Assembly: GCF_000422845.1 (NCBI RefSeq)
Contig: NZ_KE383932.1
Location: 234,988-298,987, forward strand
Direction of reading: 5' to 3'
DNA from: Oceanobacter kriegii DSM 6294
GTDB lineage: Bacteria > Pseudomonadota > Gammaproteobacteria > Pseudomonadales > Oceanobacteraceae
Length of the DNA: 64,000 nt
Shown here: positions 8,632-17,877 of the stretch, piece after piece
Position numbering within the stretch: the first letter of the stretch is position 1
Layout: each line of letters opens with the position of its first letter
Notes under the pieces: generated by a model
What the model saw: only the letters and a program-made list of their open reading frames with translations
Databases searched by the model: none
Told to the model about the DNA's origin: nothing
Translations under genes and position numbers: made by a program

Positions 8632-11480
8632 TTCAACAGCGCTGGCCAGTCGTTCTGGCTGGCCCATTGCTCCAGCGTCACGGACGCTTCAATCACTGTG
8701 CGCAGCTTGTTTGGCAGTTGCTCGTGCTGCTGTTGTTTCAGGGCTGTTTCCATGCTGTATAACGCCTGTTGCAGAGCGGGCACACCACAGTAGCGGGTTG
8801 CCCCGTGCATGCGATGAATAGCACTCTGCAATCCTTCCAGATCTTCTTCTTCCCACAGTTCGCGGATCACATCGGTTTCTTCACGGAGCGTTTTCAGCAA
8901 CATGGTCATCATGTCGGTTGCCAGTGCTGGCTTGCCACTGGCGGCTTTTAATGCCCGCTGGGGACAGAATACCGGGGCGGCTTCGTCGGCGCTGTTTGCT
9001 GCCGGTTCAGCAGGATTGGAAGGTTCAGGTTCCTGAGCTTGTTCATCGGTCCATGTGTTGTCTTCATCGGCTCCGGCGCTGTCTTCACTGGCACGGTAGC
9101 CGGTCCATTCCTCAACGCACTCAATCAATTCGTCGGTAGAAATAGGTTTGGTGCAGTAGGCGTTCATGCCAGCCCGCAGCAGCTCTTTACGTTCATCGGC
9201 CATGGCATGGGCGGTGAGGGCAACCACCGGCAGTGCTTGTTTGCCCGGCAGCTGGCGGATTTTCTGGGTAGCTTCCAGACCGTTCATGCCCGGCATCTGG
9301 ATGTCCATAAACACCATATCAAAGTTGCCTTCAGCAACCCGCTCAATGGCTTCGGGGCCGGAGCTGGCACCTTCGGTTGGCAGGCCCAGCAGGTTCAGCA
9401 GGGTGACCTGCATCTTCTGGTTCGGCTCGGAGTCATCCACCACCAGAATCGACGGTGCTGGCATGTTCTGGTCTGACGGGTTGCGTTGTTTATCGCGCTC
9501 GTCGTAGTCGGCTTTTTTGCCATTCAGCAGGTTGTTCAGCACCTTGTGCAAGCGCATGCTGTTGAGTGGTCGGGACAGGCAAATGGCTGCGCCATAGCTG
9601 TCGAGGGCCTGACGGTCCTCTTCGCGGTCGCTGTCGACCAGCGCAATAATTGGCACGCCATGAGGCACCAGTTGCGACACCAGGCGCTGGCATTTGGAGC
9701 TGCCAATCAGCTCGCTCTTGATGGCCATGACCACGGCATCAATATTCAGGCGCTGGTTATTCAGCAACTGATCCAGCTCGTCGGCGTTGCGGCAGTTGGT
9801 GCTGTCCAGTTGCCATTCCGTCAGTAGCTGGTGAATGTTGTTACTGCTGTGCTTGCGGTCGTCCAGCACGGCAATGTGGCCGTGACCCAGTGATGGCAGT
9901 GCTGCACGTTGCTCAGGGTCGATGTCCAGCGATACATGGAAGCTGAAAGTGGAACCTTCGCCGGGGGCGCTTTCGATACGAATGTCACCGTGCATTTCCT
10001 GCACCAGTGCCCGCGCAATAACCAACCCTAGGCCGCTGCCGCCAAAGCGTCGTGATGTGCTGCTGTCGGCCTGGGTAAAGGCATTGAACAACTTGTTTTG
10101 TTGTTCGGTGCTCATGCCGATACCGGTGTCACGGATCTCGACCAGAATACTGGCCTGATTATTACGTTGGTTGATCAGTGAAATCTGCATCGACACGGAG
10201 CCGCTCTCGGTGAACTTGATGGCGTTGTTCACCAGATTACGTATCACCTGCTTCAGGCGACTGCCATCACCGACGACGCAGCAAGGCACGGCAGGATCAA
10301 TATTCAGCAACAGGTCGAGGCCTTTCTTCAAACCCATAGGGGCACAGGCAATCAGTTCATGCTCGGCTATTTGACGCAAGTTGAACGGCTCGTGCTCCAT
10401 GATCAACTTGCCCGCTTCAATTTTCGACAGGTCGAGTACGTCAGTCAGCAGCCGCAGCAAATCGGCCGCAGAGGTTTCCATGATCCTGAGGTAATCGATC
10501 TGCTGGTCGGTCATACGGGTACGGCCCAGCAGATTCATGTAGCCGTTGATGCCACTGAGCGGGGTGCGGATTTCATGGCTGATGTTGGCCAAAAACTCCG
10601 ATTTCATGCGGCTGGCTTGTTCGGCTTCACGCTGGCCCAGCAACAACTGACGGTTGCGGATTTCGAGGTCGTCCATGGTCTCCTGAATGTCCCGGGTGGC
10701 TTCTTCCAGGGTACGTTGGAATTCCGCTTCCGAGCGTTGCAGGTTTGACGCCAGCTTGTTCAGGTGTATGGCGATATCGCCCAATTCGCCGCCGCCATCA
10801 GGTCGAACACGTGTTTCATACTTGCCTTCGGTCATACGGCGCATGGCGTCGAGAATTTCCCGCGATGGACGCGAAAACTGACGGCTGATGTAGATAGCCA
10901 GCATCAAACAGGCGAACAGGGTAGCCAGAATCAGACCCAGCGATGAGGCTAGGTGACGGTAGGCTTCAAGGCTGGTATTGGCTGACGACAGTTCGAGCTC
11001 GGCCCAGCCCAGCAAACGCGGCGTTGGGTCCTGCTCGGCAAAGAAGTCGTCCGATACCTGATCGGAAATTTCGAGGTTCTGGGCAATGATGGGCGCGCGA
11101 ATACGAACCGAGCTCGAGGTGCGCATCAGGTGCAGCTGTCCCCGCTGTACCTGTGAGCCGCCTAACTGATCGGTTTTCATGCGGGGGCCGGAGTGGGCCA
11201 GTAAATCCATGTCCTGGTTGTAAATACTGACCGCACGAACGTCCGGTTCTTCCAGCATGTTGTTGGCGATATTTTGCAGAATGGCGTTATTGCCGATGGT
11301 GACACCGTATTCGCACACCGGAGCCAGCTGTTTGGCCATGGCCAGTGCCCGCTCTTCCAGCAGATCGCCGAGATCCTGAAAACGCTGGGTAATAAAGAAG
11401 CCGCCCAACACCAGTGACAGCAACAACCCGGGCAGCATGCCCATCAGCAAGAAACGATGTTGAATATTCCAGTTTTTCAT
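8604..11480 (-). CDS. barA: BarA/GacS-type hybrid sensor histidine kinase
   Basis: A 958-residue tripartite sensor kinase of the GacS/BarA type. Order of parts: TM1 (about 11-30), periplasmic sensor region, TM2 (about 181-199), HAMP (about 200-255), HisKA with H302 ([13 protein letters not shown]), HATPase ([21 protein letters not shown]), a degenerate receiver-like segment (about 535-650), a true receiver with D726 ([12 protein letters not shown]), and a C-terminal Hpt with H889 ([11 protein letters not shown]). ATG 11480 gives the family-like N-terminus [10 protein letters not shown]; an upstream start would add 12 unsupported residues. In relatives it phosphorylates GacA/UvrY and drives RsmY/Z-type small RNAs, controlling the switch between motile and sessile life. 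The partner regulator is not in this window. Confidence 0.94.
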   Translation of the reverse strand: MKNWNIQHRFLLMGMLPGLLLSLVLGGFFITQRFQDLGDLLEERALAMAKQLAPVCEYGVTIGNNAILQNIANNMLEEPDVRAVSIYNQDMDLLAHSGPRMKTDQLGGSQVQRGQLHLMRTSSSVRIRAPIIAQNLEISDQVSDDFFAEQDPTPRLLGWAELELSSANTSLEAYRHLASSLGLILATLFACLMLAIYISRQFSRPSREILDAMRRMTEGKYETRVRPDGGGELGDIAIHLNKLASNLQRSEAEFQRTLEEATRDIQETMDDLEIRNRQLLLGQREAEQASRMKSEFLANISHEIRTPLSGINGYMNLLGRTRMTDQQIDYLRIMETSAADLLRLLTDVLDLSKIEAGKLIMEHEPFNLRQIAEHELIACAPMGLKKGLDLLLNIDPAVPCCVVGDGSRLKQVIRNLVNNAIKFTESGSVSMQISLINQRNNQASILVEIRDTGIGMSTEQQNKLFNAFTQADSSTSRRFGGSGLGLVIARALVQEMHGDIRIESAPGEGSTFSFHVSLDIDPEQRAALPSLGHGHIAVLDDRKHSSNNIHQLLTEWQLDSTNCRNADELDQLLNNQRLNIDAVVMAIKSELIGSSKCQRLVSQLVPHGVPIIALVDSDREEDRQALDSYGAAICLSRPLNSMRLHKVLNNLLNGKKADYDERDKQRNPSDQNMPAPSILVVDDSEPNQKMQVTLLNLLGLPTEGASSGPEAIERVAEGNFDMVFMDIQMPGMNGLEATQKIRQLPGKQALPVVALTAHAMADERKELLRAGMNAYCTKPISTDELIECVEEWTGYRASEDSAGADEDNTWTDEQAQEPEPSNPAEPAANSADEAAPVFCPQRALKAASGKPALATDMMTMLLKTLREETDVIRELWEEEDLEGLQSAIHRMHGATRYCGVPALQQALYSMETALKQQQHEQLPNKLRTVIEASVTLEQWASQNDWPALLNQADSTAKA

Positions 11481-11783
11481 CGGCAAACCATCATGCAGGC
11501 GAACGGCCGCCAGCAATGCAGCCCTGTATTCGGGAGAGGTCGGTAGAGACTACTGGTGATGGTCGGGGGGTGCAATAAAAGGCCGTTGATATCTGCCGTT
11601 TGGTGGCTGAGGTTGTGGGACGATTTGCGCCATGAGTTTGGCGATTGCTGTTCCTTTGCACACTGCTAACCACTGCATAACCAAAGAAAGATTTATTATT
11701 AAAATATTTCGCGCTTCAGGCGTACCATGTATGCCATTTTGTTATAAGCGCCGTATTAGCCGGCCAACGTACCAGGTTTCCTT
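11481..11783. other. Divergent intergenic region barA / cysM
   Basis: This 303-bp stretch separates divergent barA and cysM and must hold both promoters. The only obvious feature is an A/T-rich block near 11690-11715 and a TTATAA at about 11740. I could not assign a confident -35/-10 pair or a CysB site. No small gene is supported. Confidence 0.4.
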
Positions 11784-12695
11784 ATGTCTTCAGAGCAACA
11801 CCCGAACACCCAGTATCCAACCATTACGGATTGCATTGGCAATACGCCACTGGTGCGATTGCAGCGTATGGGCAGCAACGAGCGTGGCAATCAGGTATTG
11901 CTGAAGCTGGAAGGCAACAACCCCGCGGGTTCGGTCAAGGATCGTCCGGCCTTGTCGATGATCCAGCTGGCTGAACAGCGTGGCCAAATTACCCCGGGAG
12001 ATACCCTGATTGAAGCCACCAGTGGCAATACCGGTATTGCGCTGGCAATGGCTGCGGCCATGATGGGCTACAAGATGATTCTGATCATGCCGGACAACAG
12101 CACCATGGAACGCCGCTGGGCCATGCAAGCCTACGGTGCCGAGCTGATTCTGGTGGCTGGTATGGAAGAAGCCCGCGACCTTGCCTCGCGTATGGAAGCA
12201 GACGGCAAAGGCATTGTGCTTAACCAGTTTGGCAACCTCGACAATCCACAAGCCCACTATGAGGGCACAGGGCCGGAAATCTGGCAGCAGACGGCCGGTC
12301 AGGTGACTCACTTTGTCAGCTCCATGGGTACAACGGGAACCATCATGGGCACCTCCCGTTACCTGAAGGAACAAAACCCGGACGTGCAGATCGTCGGTTT
12401 GCAACCGTCAGACGGTGCATCCATTCCCGGTATTCGACGTTGGCCGCAGGAATACCTGCCTACCATTTTTGATCAGCAGCGGGTTGATCAGGTGCTGGAT
12501 ATCGGCCAGCAGGATGCCGAAGACACCATGCGTCGGCTGGCTCGTGAAGAAGGGATTTTCTGTGGCGTATCGTCAGGTGGCGCTGTTTTTGCTGCGTTGC
12601 AGCTGGCACAGACACTGCAAAACGCCACCATCGTGGCGATTGTGTGTGACCGCGGTGATCGTTATTTGTCCTCTGGTGTGTTTGCACCCCGATAA
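11784..12695 (+). CDS. cysM: Cysteine synthase B (O-acetylserine sulfhydrylase CysM)
   Basis: A 303-residue PLP enzyme that makes cysteine from O-acetylserine and sulfide or thiosulfate. The PLP lysine is K52 in NPAGSVKDRPA; the phosphate loop is TSGNTG, and the C-terminal CDRGDRYLSSGVF matches CysM rather than CysK. The CysM subtype also fits the short active-site entrance motif and its position next to rlmD and relA, as in Pseudomonas. rlmD follows in the same direction. Confidence 0.94.
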   Translation: MSSEQHPNTQYPTITDCIGNTPLVRLQRMGSNERGNQVLLKLEGNNPAGSVKDRPALSMIQLAEQRGQITPGDTLIEATSGNTGIALAMAAAMMGYKMILIMPDNSTMERRWAMQAYGAELILVAGMEEARDLASRMEADGKGIVLNQFGNLDNPQAHYEGTGPEIWQQTAGQVTHFVSSMGTTGTIMGTSRYLKEQNPDVQIVGLQPSDGASIPGIRRWPQEYLPTIFDQQRVDQVLDIGQQDAEDTMRRLAREEGIFCGVSSGGAVFAALQLAQTLQNATIVAIVCDRGDRYLSSGVFAPR

Positions 12696-12787
12696 ATAGC
12701 CAAACCCTGTCGGCTTTCTGACCGGCGGGGTTGCAAAACCTTCTCCAGTGCCAATACTGTGCGCCGACTCGAACGGAGGGGACTCAG

Positions 12788-14152
12788 GTGGCATCACCAC
12801 GAACATTGCAACTAACCATTCAGGATCTGACTTCAGAAGGGCAGGGCGTTGCCCGGCTTGGACGTGATGTGTATTTCGTGCCGGGGGCGTTACCCGGAGA
12901 AACCGTCACGGCGCGTCTGGATGGCCGTCGCAAGAAAGTCTGGATGACCCGCCTGCTGTCGGTGGATACCCCGAGTGCCGATCGGGTCGAAGCTCCATGT
13001 GCGCATTACCAGCGTTGCGGTGGTTGCGACTTGCAGCACCTGCAATACGACGCTCAGGTGAACTTCAAGCAACAGCGGGTTGAGCGTGAGTTCCGTCGCT
13101 ACGGCATTGAAGTGCCCGAGTGGGCGGCACCGATCACCGCATCGCCATGGCAGTATCGCCGCAAGGCGCGTCTGGGCGTGCGCTTCAGCAAGGACAAACA
13201 GCAAAACTTTGTTGGCTTTCGGGAGCATGCCTCCGAGCACCTGACCAACATCAACCATTGTCAGGTACTGCCGTCGTTTGAAGTACTGGACTGGTCTGCC
13301 TGGCGTAGCTTGCTGGAAAGTCTGGCTGGGCGCGATCGCATCAGTCAGATTGAAGTGGTGGCTGCCGATAACGCCATGGCGCTGGTGCTGCGAGTATTGA
13401 AACCGCTGTCTGCTGGCGACAAAAAAGCGCTGGCCGATTTCGTGAGTCATCATGGTGCAAAGATGCTCAGCAACACCGTTGCGGGCAGTACGCTGGAATC
13501 CGGCCAGTTGCCAGAGAACTACGAAGTGCAGCTGTGGACCAGCGGTGGGCGCGGCACTGAGCCTGAATGTCTGTACCCTGACGCCGCGCAAACACTGGTG
13601 CATATGGTGGATGAGCAACCGCTGAAAATGCAACTGAGCGACTTCTTTCAGGTCAATGGTGCGGTTAATCGCACCATGGTCATGCAGGCCATCGACTGGC
13701 TGAATCCGCAACCGGATGACGTTATCTGGGACCTGTTTGCCGGTCATGGCAACTTCAGTATGCCACTGGCACGGCGCTGTCAGCAGGTTCATGCAGTGGA
13801 AGTGCAGGACAGCATGGTCAGCAGTTTGCGGCAGCAGGCCGAATCGCTGGCGCTGTCCTTGCATGCGGTGGAGGCGGATTTGTCCGAGCCCGGCAAGCTT
13901 GCTGCGCTGCCACAACCGGACAAGGTGCTGCTGGACCCGCCAAGAGCGGGGGCGGCGGCCCAAATAGACGAATTGAACGCCCGTAAGGTGTCGCAGATTG
14001 TGTATGTGTCTTGTGACGCGGCGACCCTTGCGCGTGACCTCGGTCGGCTCACCGAAGCCGGCTATCGAGTTGAAAAAGCAGGCATCATGGATATGTTCCC
14101 ACAGACCCATCACGTGGAAACCATGGTGCTGCTAAGCCATCAGGGAAAATAA
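12788..14152 (+). CDS. rlmD: 23S rRNA (uracil-1939-C5)-methyltransferase RlmD
   Basis: A 454-residue SAM-dependent methyltransferase. It has an N-terminal TRAM domain (QLTIQDLTSEGQGVARLGRD), an iron-sulfur site from C71, C77, C80 (CAHYQRCGGC) and C158, and a Rossmann methyltransferase domain with LFAGHGNFS, LLDPPRAG and the catalytic nucleophile C409 (VSCDAATLARDL). GTG 12788 is chosen because a GGAGGG at 12775-12780 lies 7 bases upstream and the protein then starts right at the TRAM domain; the upstream in-frame TTG at 12731 lacks such a site. relA starts 2 bases after the stop. Confidence 0.95.
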   Translation: MASPRTLQLTIQDLTSEGQGVARLGRDVYFVPGALPGETVTARLDGRRKKVWMTRLLSVDTPSADRVEAPCAHYQRCGGCDLQHLQYDAQVNFKQQRVEREFRRYGIEVPEWAAPITASPWQYRRKARLGVRFSKDKQQNFVGFREHASEHLTNINHCQVLPSFEVLDWSAWRSLLESLAGRDRISQIEVVAADNAMALVLRVLKPLSAGDKKALADFVSHHGAKMLSNTVAGSTLESGQLPENYEVQLWTSGGRGTEPECLYPDAAQTLVHMVDEQPLKMQLSDFFQVNGAVNRTMVMQAIDWLNPQPDDVIWDLFAGHGNFSMPLARRCQQVHAVEVQDSMVSSLRQQAESLALSLHAVEADLSEPGKLAALPQPDKVLLDPPRAGAAAQIDELNARKVSQIVYVSCDAATLARDLGRLTEAGYRVEKAGIMDMFPQTHHVETMVLLSHQGK

Positions 14153-14154
14153 CA

Positions 14155-16401
14155 ATGGTAAAGGTGCGGGAAGACTTGCCGGTTTGGCACGACGGATCAC
14201 TGGACATCGAACAATGGCTGGAAAAGGTCAAACAGGTCTACGACCTGCGTGAACCGGAAGCCTTGCTGAATGCACTCGATCTGGCCAAACAGCTGTCGGA
14301 CGAAGCCATCGCCAAGCAAACCTGGTGGGCGGTCGACAGTATGCAAATGGGCCTCGAAATGGCCCAGATTCTGATGGACCTGCGGTTGGATACCGAATCC
14401 ATCATCGCCGCCGTGCTGTATCGTGGTGTGCGTGAAGGCCGTCTGCCTTTGGCCAAGGTGGAACGTGAATTTGGCAGCGAAGTTGCCAAGTTGATTGAAG
14501 GCGTACTGCGGATGGCGGCTATCAGCGCCATTCAGAACTCTTCCGGCGAAACCGTGCTGGGCCAGCGTGAAGCCCAGGTCGATAACCTGCGCAAGATGCT
14601 GGTGGCCATGATCGACGATGTGCGGGTAGCGCTGATCAAGCTGGCCGAACGTACCTCAGCCATCCGGGCGGTGAAGGACGCTCCGGACGAACGCCGTCGC
14701 AAGGTGGCTGAAGAAGTCTTCAATGTCTATGCCCCACTGGCGCACCGGTTGGGCATTGGTCACCTGAAGTGGGAGCTGGAAGACCTGGCGTTCCGCTACA
14801 TGCAGCCGCAAGCCTACAAACAAATTGCCTCCTTGCTGGACGAAAAACGGATTGCCCGTCAGGACTACATCGACAACGTGGTGCAAACCCTGCGCGATGA
14901 GCTGTTCGGAGCCGGTATTCGCTGCGACGTTTACGGCCGCGCCAAGCATATCTACAGCATCTGGCGCAAAATGAGCCGCAAGAATCTGGATTTCTCGCAA
15001 ATCTATGACATTCGAGCAGTGCGCATTCTGGTGCCGGAACTGCGCGACTGCTACGCCACGCTGGGGATTGTTCACACCCGCTGGCGTCATATTCCCAATG
15101 AGTTTGACGACTACATCGCCAACCCCAAGGAAAATGGCTATCGCTCGCTGCATACCGCGGTAATCGGTCCGGAAGGCAAGATTCTGGAAGTGCAAATCCG
15201 TACCCATGCCATGCACGAAGATGCCGAACTGGGCGTTTGTGCGCACTGGCTTTACAAAGGCACGGACACCGGTGGCAAGGACCAGGGCTACGAGCAGAAA
15301 ATTGCCTGGTTGCGCTCGGTGCTGGAATGGCACGAAGAGCTCGACGACCTGCCGGAGCTGGCGCAGGAGCTGCGCAGCGACATCAATCCGGATCGCATTT
15401 ACGTGTTTACGCCAGAAGGCCACGTGGTTGATTTGCCCCCTATGGCCACGCCGGTCGACTTTGCCTATCGGGTGCACACCGAAGTGGGCAACAAGTGCCG
15501 TGGTGCCAAGGTGAATGGCCGTATAGTGCCACTCACCTACATTCTCAAAACCGGCGAGCAGGTGGAAATTCTGACCCACCCTAACGCCCATCCAAGCCGC
15601 GACTGGATGTACCCGGATTCCGGCTACATCCATACCAGCCGTGCCCGTGCCAAGGTGGCCCACTGGTTCAAATTGCAGGCTCGTGACCAGAACGTCGAAG
15701 AAGGCCGCGCGTTGGTATTCCGTGAACTCGACCGTCTCGACCTGTCGCAGGAACCGCTGCACGACATTGCCCAGCATATGAACATGAAATCGGTCGACGA
15801 TATGTTTGCGGCGGTCGGCGCTGGTGACATGCGTGTTGGCCAGATTGTTAATCAGGTATTGCGCCAAACCGATCAGGGCCATTCGCAGCAAGAGCTGCCG
15901 TTGCTGCGCAAGAGCGAGTCCAATTACAAGCCGGGTAAGGACGATATTCATATCGATGGTGTCGGTAACCTGCTGACCCAAATGGCCCAGTGCTGTCATC
16001 CGGTGCCGGGTGACGACATCAAAGGCTACATCACCATCGGCCGTGGGGTTACCGTACACCGCAGTGACTGTGAAAACCTGCTGCACCTGGAGGCCATCGA
16101 GCCAAGCCGGGTATTGCAGGTCAGTTGGGGCAGTGCACCGGCGAAAACCTACCCGGTGGAAATGTCGATTCTGGCTTACGACCGTACCGGCCTGCTGCGT
16201 GACGTCAGTGCCATTCTGGCCAACGAGCGGGTTAACGTGATTGGCGTAAATACCCAGTCCAACCAAGGCGAAAACACCGCCAGCATGCAGCTGACGGTGG
16301 AAGTGGAAAGCCTTGAGAACCTCGGTCGTCTGATGCAGAAGATCGAACAGCTGCCGAACATCATGTCTGCCCGTCGAATCCGAGCCGGAGGTCAATCTTG
16401 A
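14155..16401 (+). CDS. relA: GTP pyrophosphokinase RelA, (p)ppGpp synthetase I
   Basis: A 748-residue long RSH protein that makes (p)ppGpp when uncharged tRNA sits in the ribosomal A site. The N-terminal domain is the inactive hydrolase: the HD dyad is missing where SpoT would have it (AAVLYRGVREGRLPL). The synthetase domain carries YGRAKHIYSIWRKM, and the EFDDYIANPK motif characteristic of RelA. TGS (about 400-460), helical/zinc-finger-like (CCHPVPGDDI, HRSDC) and ACT (about 670-745) domains follow. The stop TGA overlaps the mazG TTG start, so RelA and MazG are translationally coupled. No mazEF genes lie between them. Confidence 0.96.
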   Translation: MVKVREDLPVWHDGSLDIEQWLEKVKQVYDLREPEALLNALDLAKQLSDEAIAKQTWWAVDSMQMGLEMAQILMDLRLDTESIIAAVLYRGVREGRLPLAKVEREFGSEVAKLIEGVLRMAAISAIQNSSGETVLGQREAQVDNLRKMLVAMIDDVRVALIKLAERTSAIRAVKDAPDERRRKVAEEVFNVYAPLAHRLGIGHLKWELEDLAFRYMQPQAYKQIASLLDEKRIARQDYIDNVVQTLRDELFGAGIRCDVYGRAKHIYSIWRKMSRKNLDFSQIYDIRAVRILVPELRDCYATLGIVHTRWRHIPNEFDDYIANPKENGYRSLHTAVIGPEGKILEVQIRTHAMHEDAELGVCAHWLYKGTDTGGKDQGYEQKIAWLRSVLEWHEELDDLPELAQELRSDINPDRIYVFTPEGHVVDLPPMATPVDFAYRVHTEVGNKCRGAKVNGRIVPLTYILKTGEQVEILTHPNAHPSRDWMYPDSGYIHTSRARAKVAHWFKLQARDQNVEEGRALVFRELDRLDLSQEPLHDIAQHMNMKSVDDMFAAVGAGDMRVGQIVNQVLRQTDQGHSQQELPLLRKSESNYKPGKDDIHIDGVGNLLTQMAQCCHPVPGDDIKGYITIGRGVTVHRSDCENLLHLEAIEPSRVLQVSWGSAPAKTYPVEMSILAYDRTGLLRDVSAILANERVNVIGVNTQSNQGENTASMQLTVEVESLENLGRLMQKIEQLPNIMSARRIRAGGQS

Positions 16402-17258
16402 GTTATCAGCTCGACGACCTGCTGACCTTAATGGCCCGTTTGCGTAACCCGCAAACCGGCTGTCCGTGGGACTTGAAGCAGGACTTCGCCAGTGTGTTGC
16501 CACACACGTTGGAAGAGGCATACGAAGTTGCCGACGCCATTGAACGGCAGGACTGGCCCCATCTTGAAGAAGAGCTGGGCGACTTGCTGTTTCAGGTGGT
16601 GTTCTACGGCCAAATGGGCACCGAGCAAGGTCACTTTGACTTCTCCAGTATTATTGACCGGCTGGTTCGCAAGCTGATCCGACGCCATCCGCATGTGTTT
16701 CCGGATGGCACTATGAACAGCGAACGCGACCCTTCTGTTACCCCGCAAGATGCTGAAATTGGTGCCAACTGGGAAGCCATCAAGGCCGAAGAAAAAGCCG
16801 AAAAGCGCCAGCGGGCGATTGAGGCTGGCATTGAACTGCGCGATTGCGAACGCCTGTTAGACAGCGTGCCGCCGGCCATGCCTGCGCTGACCCGTGCGGT
16901 GAAACTGCAAAAGAAAGCCAGCACCGTCGGCTTCGACTGGAACGACCCGAAGGCCGTGATTGGCAAAATCCGTGAAGAACTCGACGAAGTTGAAGTGGAA
17001 GTTGTCGCCGACGACCGTGACCGCATCGAGTCGGAAGTGGGCGACCTGTTGTTTGCCGTGGCGAATCTGGCTCGTCATTACAAAATTGACCCGGAAGTTG
17101 CCCTGCGCGGCACCAACAGTCGCTTCAGTCGTCGGTTTGAAACCGTTGAAGACGACGCCATCGAGGCCGGCGGTTGGGACCATGTAGACTTGGCGCAGAT
17201 GGAAGCCTCTTGGCAAAAAGCCAAGCTAAAAGAAAAGCAGGGCGAAAAGGTCAAATAG
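16398..17258 (+). CDS. mazG: Nucleoside triphosphate pyrophosphohydrolase MazG
   Basis: A 286-residue all-alpha NTP pyrophosphatase with tandem MazG domains. The first carries GCPWDLKQDF and the EEAYEVADAIE metal motif; the second carries REELDEVEVEV and ESEVGDLLFAVANL. The family hydrolyses NTPs to NMP and PPi, and in E. coli MazG also lowers ppGpp, so location directly after relA is meaningful. The start is the TTG at 16398, overlapping the relA stop as TTGA; a perfect GGAGG at 16387-16391 supports it, and the product then begins exactly like E. coli MazG. Confidence 0.94.
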   Translation: MSYQLDDLLTLMARLRNPQTGCPWDLKQDFASVLPHTLEEAYEVADAIERQDWPHLEEELGDLLFQVVFYGQMGTEQGHFDFSSIIDRLVRKLIRRHPHVFPDGTMNSERDPSVTPQDAEIGANWEAIKAEEKAEKRQRAIEAGIELRDCERLLDSVPPAMPALTRAVKLQKKASTVGFDWNDPKAVIGKIREELDEVEVEVVADDRDRIESEVGDLLFAVANLARHYKIDPEVALRGTNSRFSRRFETVEDDAIEAGGWDHVDLAQMEASWQKAKLKEKQGEKVK

Positions 17259-17274
17259 AAGCTGGCTGCTTCGA

Positions 17275-17313
17275 CAGGCGCGAACCCTCAGGTTTCCTGA
17301 AGCTACGCGCCTG
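17275..17313. repeat. Nested inverted repeat downstream of mazG
   Basis: CAGGCGCG (17275-17282) pairs perfectly with CGCGCCTG (17306-17313), enclosing a second hairpin TCAGG/CCTGA with a TTT loop (17288-17300). It has no T-tract. It could act as an mRNA-stabilising or REP-like element, or as a weak bidirectional terminator between convergent genes. Confidence 0.5.
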
Positions 17314-17323
17314 GCTTACACCT

Positions 17324-17369
17324 GACACCCGACACCCGACACCCGACACCCGACACCCGACACCCGACA
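17324..17369. repeat. Heptamer tandem repeat, six copies of GACACCC
   Basis: Six perfect head-to-tail copies of GACACCC (17324-17365), then a partial GACA, and one degenerate copy TACACCT just upstream (17317-17323). It lies between the stop codons of convergent genes mazG and the 17372-17704 gene. The same 7-mer, in the same orientation, makes up the right half of the array at 27904-27966. The minus strand reads GGGTGTC repeats, which fit the canonical four-tract G-quadruplex pattern. Confidence 0.95.
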
Positions 17370-17371
17370 TT

Positions 17372-17704
17372 TTAATGCTTGTCGGCGTTGATCTTCTGCA
17401 AGTGCTTGCGGGTTAACGCCAGAAATTCCGGCGTTGGCCCGACGTCTTCGTACATCGGAAACCCTTCCTCATCCTGAGCGATGACCTTGTCACCCTGAAC
17501 ATACGGAAAGCCACTGGCCAAATCATTCAGTGCGGCATGCACCAGGTCGCGCATCAGGCGTTCCTTGGTTAGTCCCGGAAACATCTCCAGCAGGGCTTCA
17601 ACCCGCGCCGAATCCTTGTGATTAAGCTGTATCGGGTAGCTTTCGGCTGATATCTGCTCCCCATACTCGGCTTCCCAATGGTTGATCAATTCGCTGGCTT
17701 TCAT
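17372..17704 (-). CDS. Small conserved protein, 'type 1 pili tip component'/pilin-assembly-like family
   Basis: A 110-residue soluble protein with no signal peptide or membrane helix. The sequence (LINHWEAEYGEQISAESYPI, FPYVQGDKVIAQDEEGFPMY, EDVGPTPEFLALTRKHL) resembles a small family in Pseudomonas and relatives that databases label 'type 1 pili tip component' or 'pilin assembly protein'. I recall this resemblance from memory; the label has little experimental support and I do not infer a pilus role. A very good ribosome binding site (AGGAGA) precedes the ATG at 17704. It is divergent from ppc, and the 3' end nearly touches the heptamer repeat. Confidence 0.75.
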   Translation of the reverse strand: MKASELINHWEAEYGEQISAESYPIQLNHKDSARVEALLEMFPGLTKERLMRDLVHAALNDLASGFPYVQGDKVIAQDEEGFPMYEDVGPTPEFLALTRKHLQKINADKH

Positions 17705-17877
17705 CGTTTTCTCCTTTCACATCGCTCTTTTATTTTGGTATGAATGTTCGAAAACGTTCGGAAATTTTTTCAATCAAAGCCGTCAAGACTGGCAATCATG
17801 TCGTTGCGGCTGCTATCCATTTAAGTAGAGAAACAACATTCAGACAGTCATTTACGTCAGCTAGGGAGACACAGGCC

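Noticed and set aside
14656..16521. 621-codon minus-strand frame
   Set aside because: Antisense shadow of relA; no recognisable domain.
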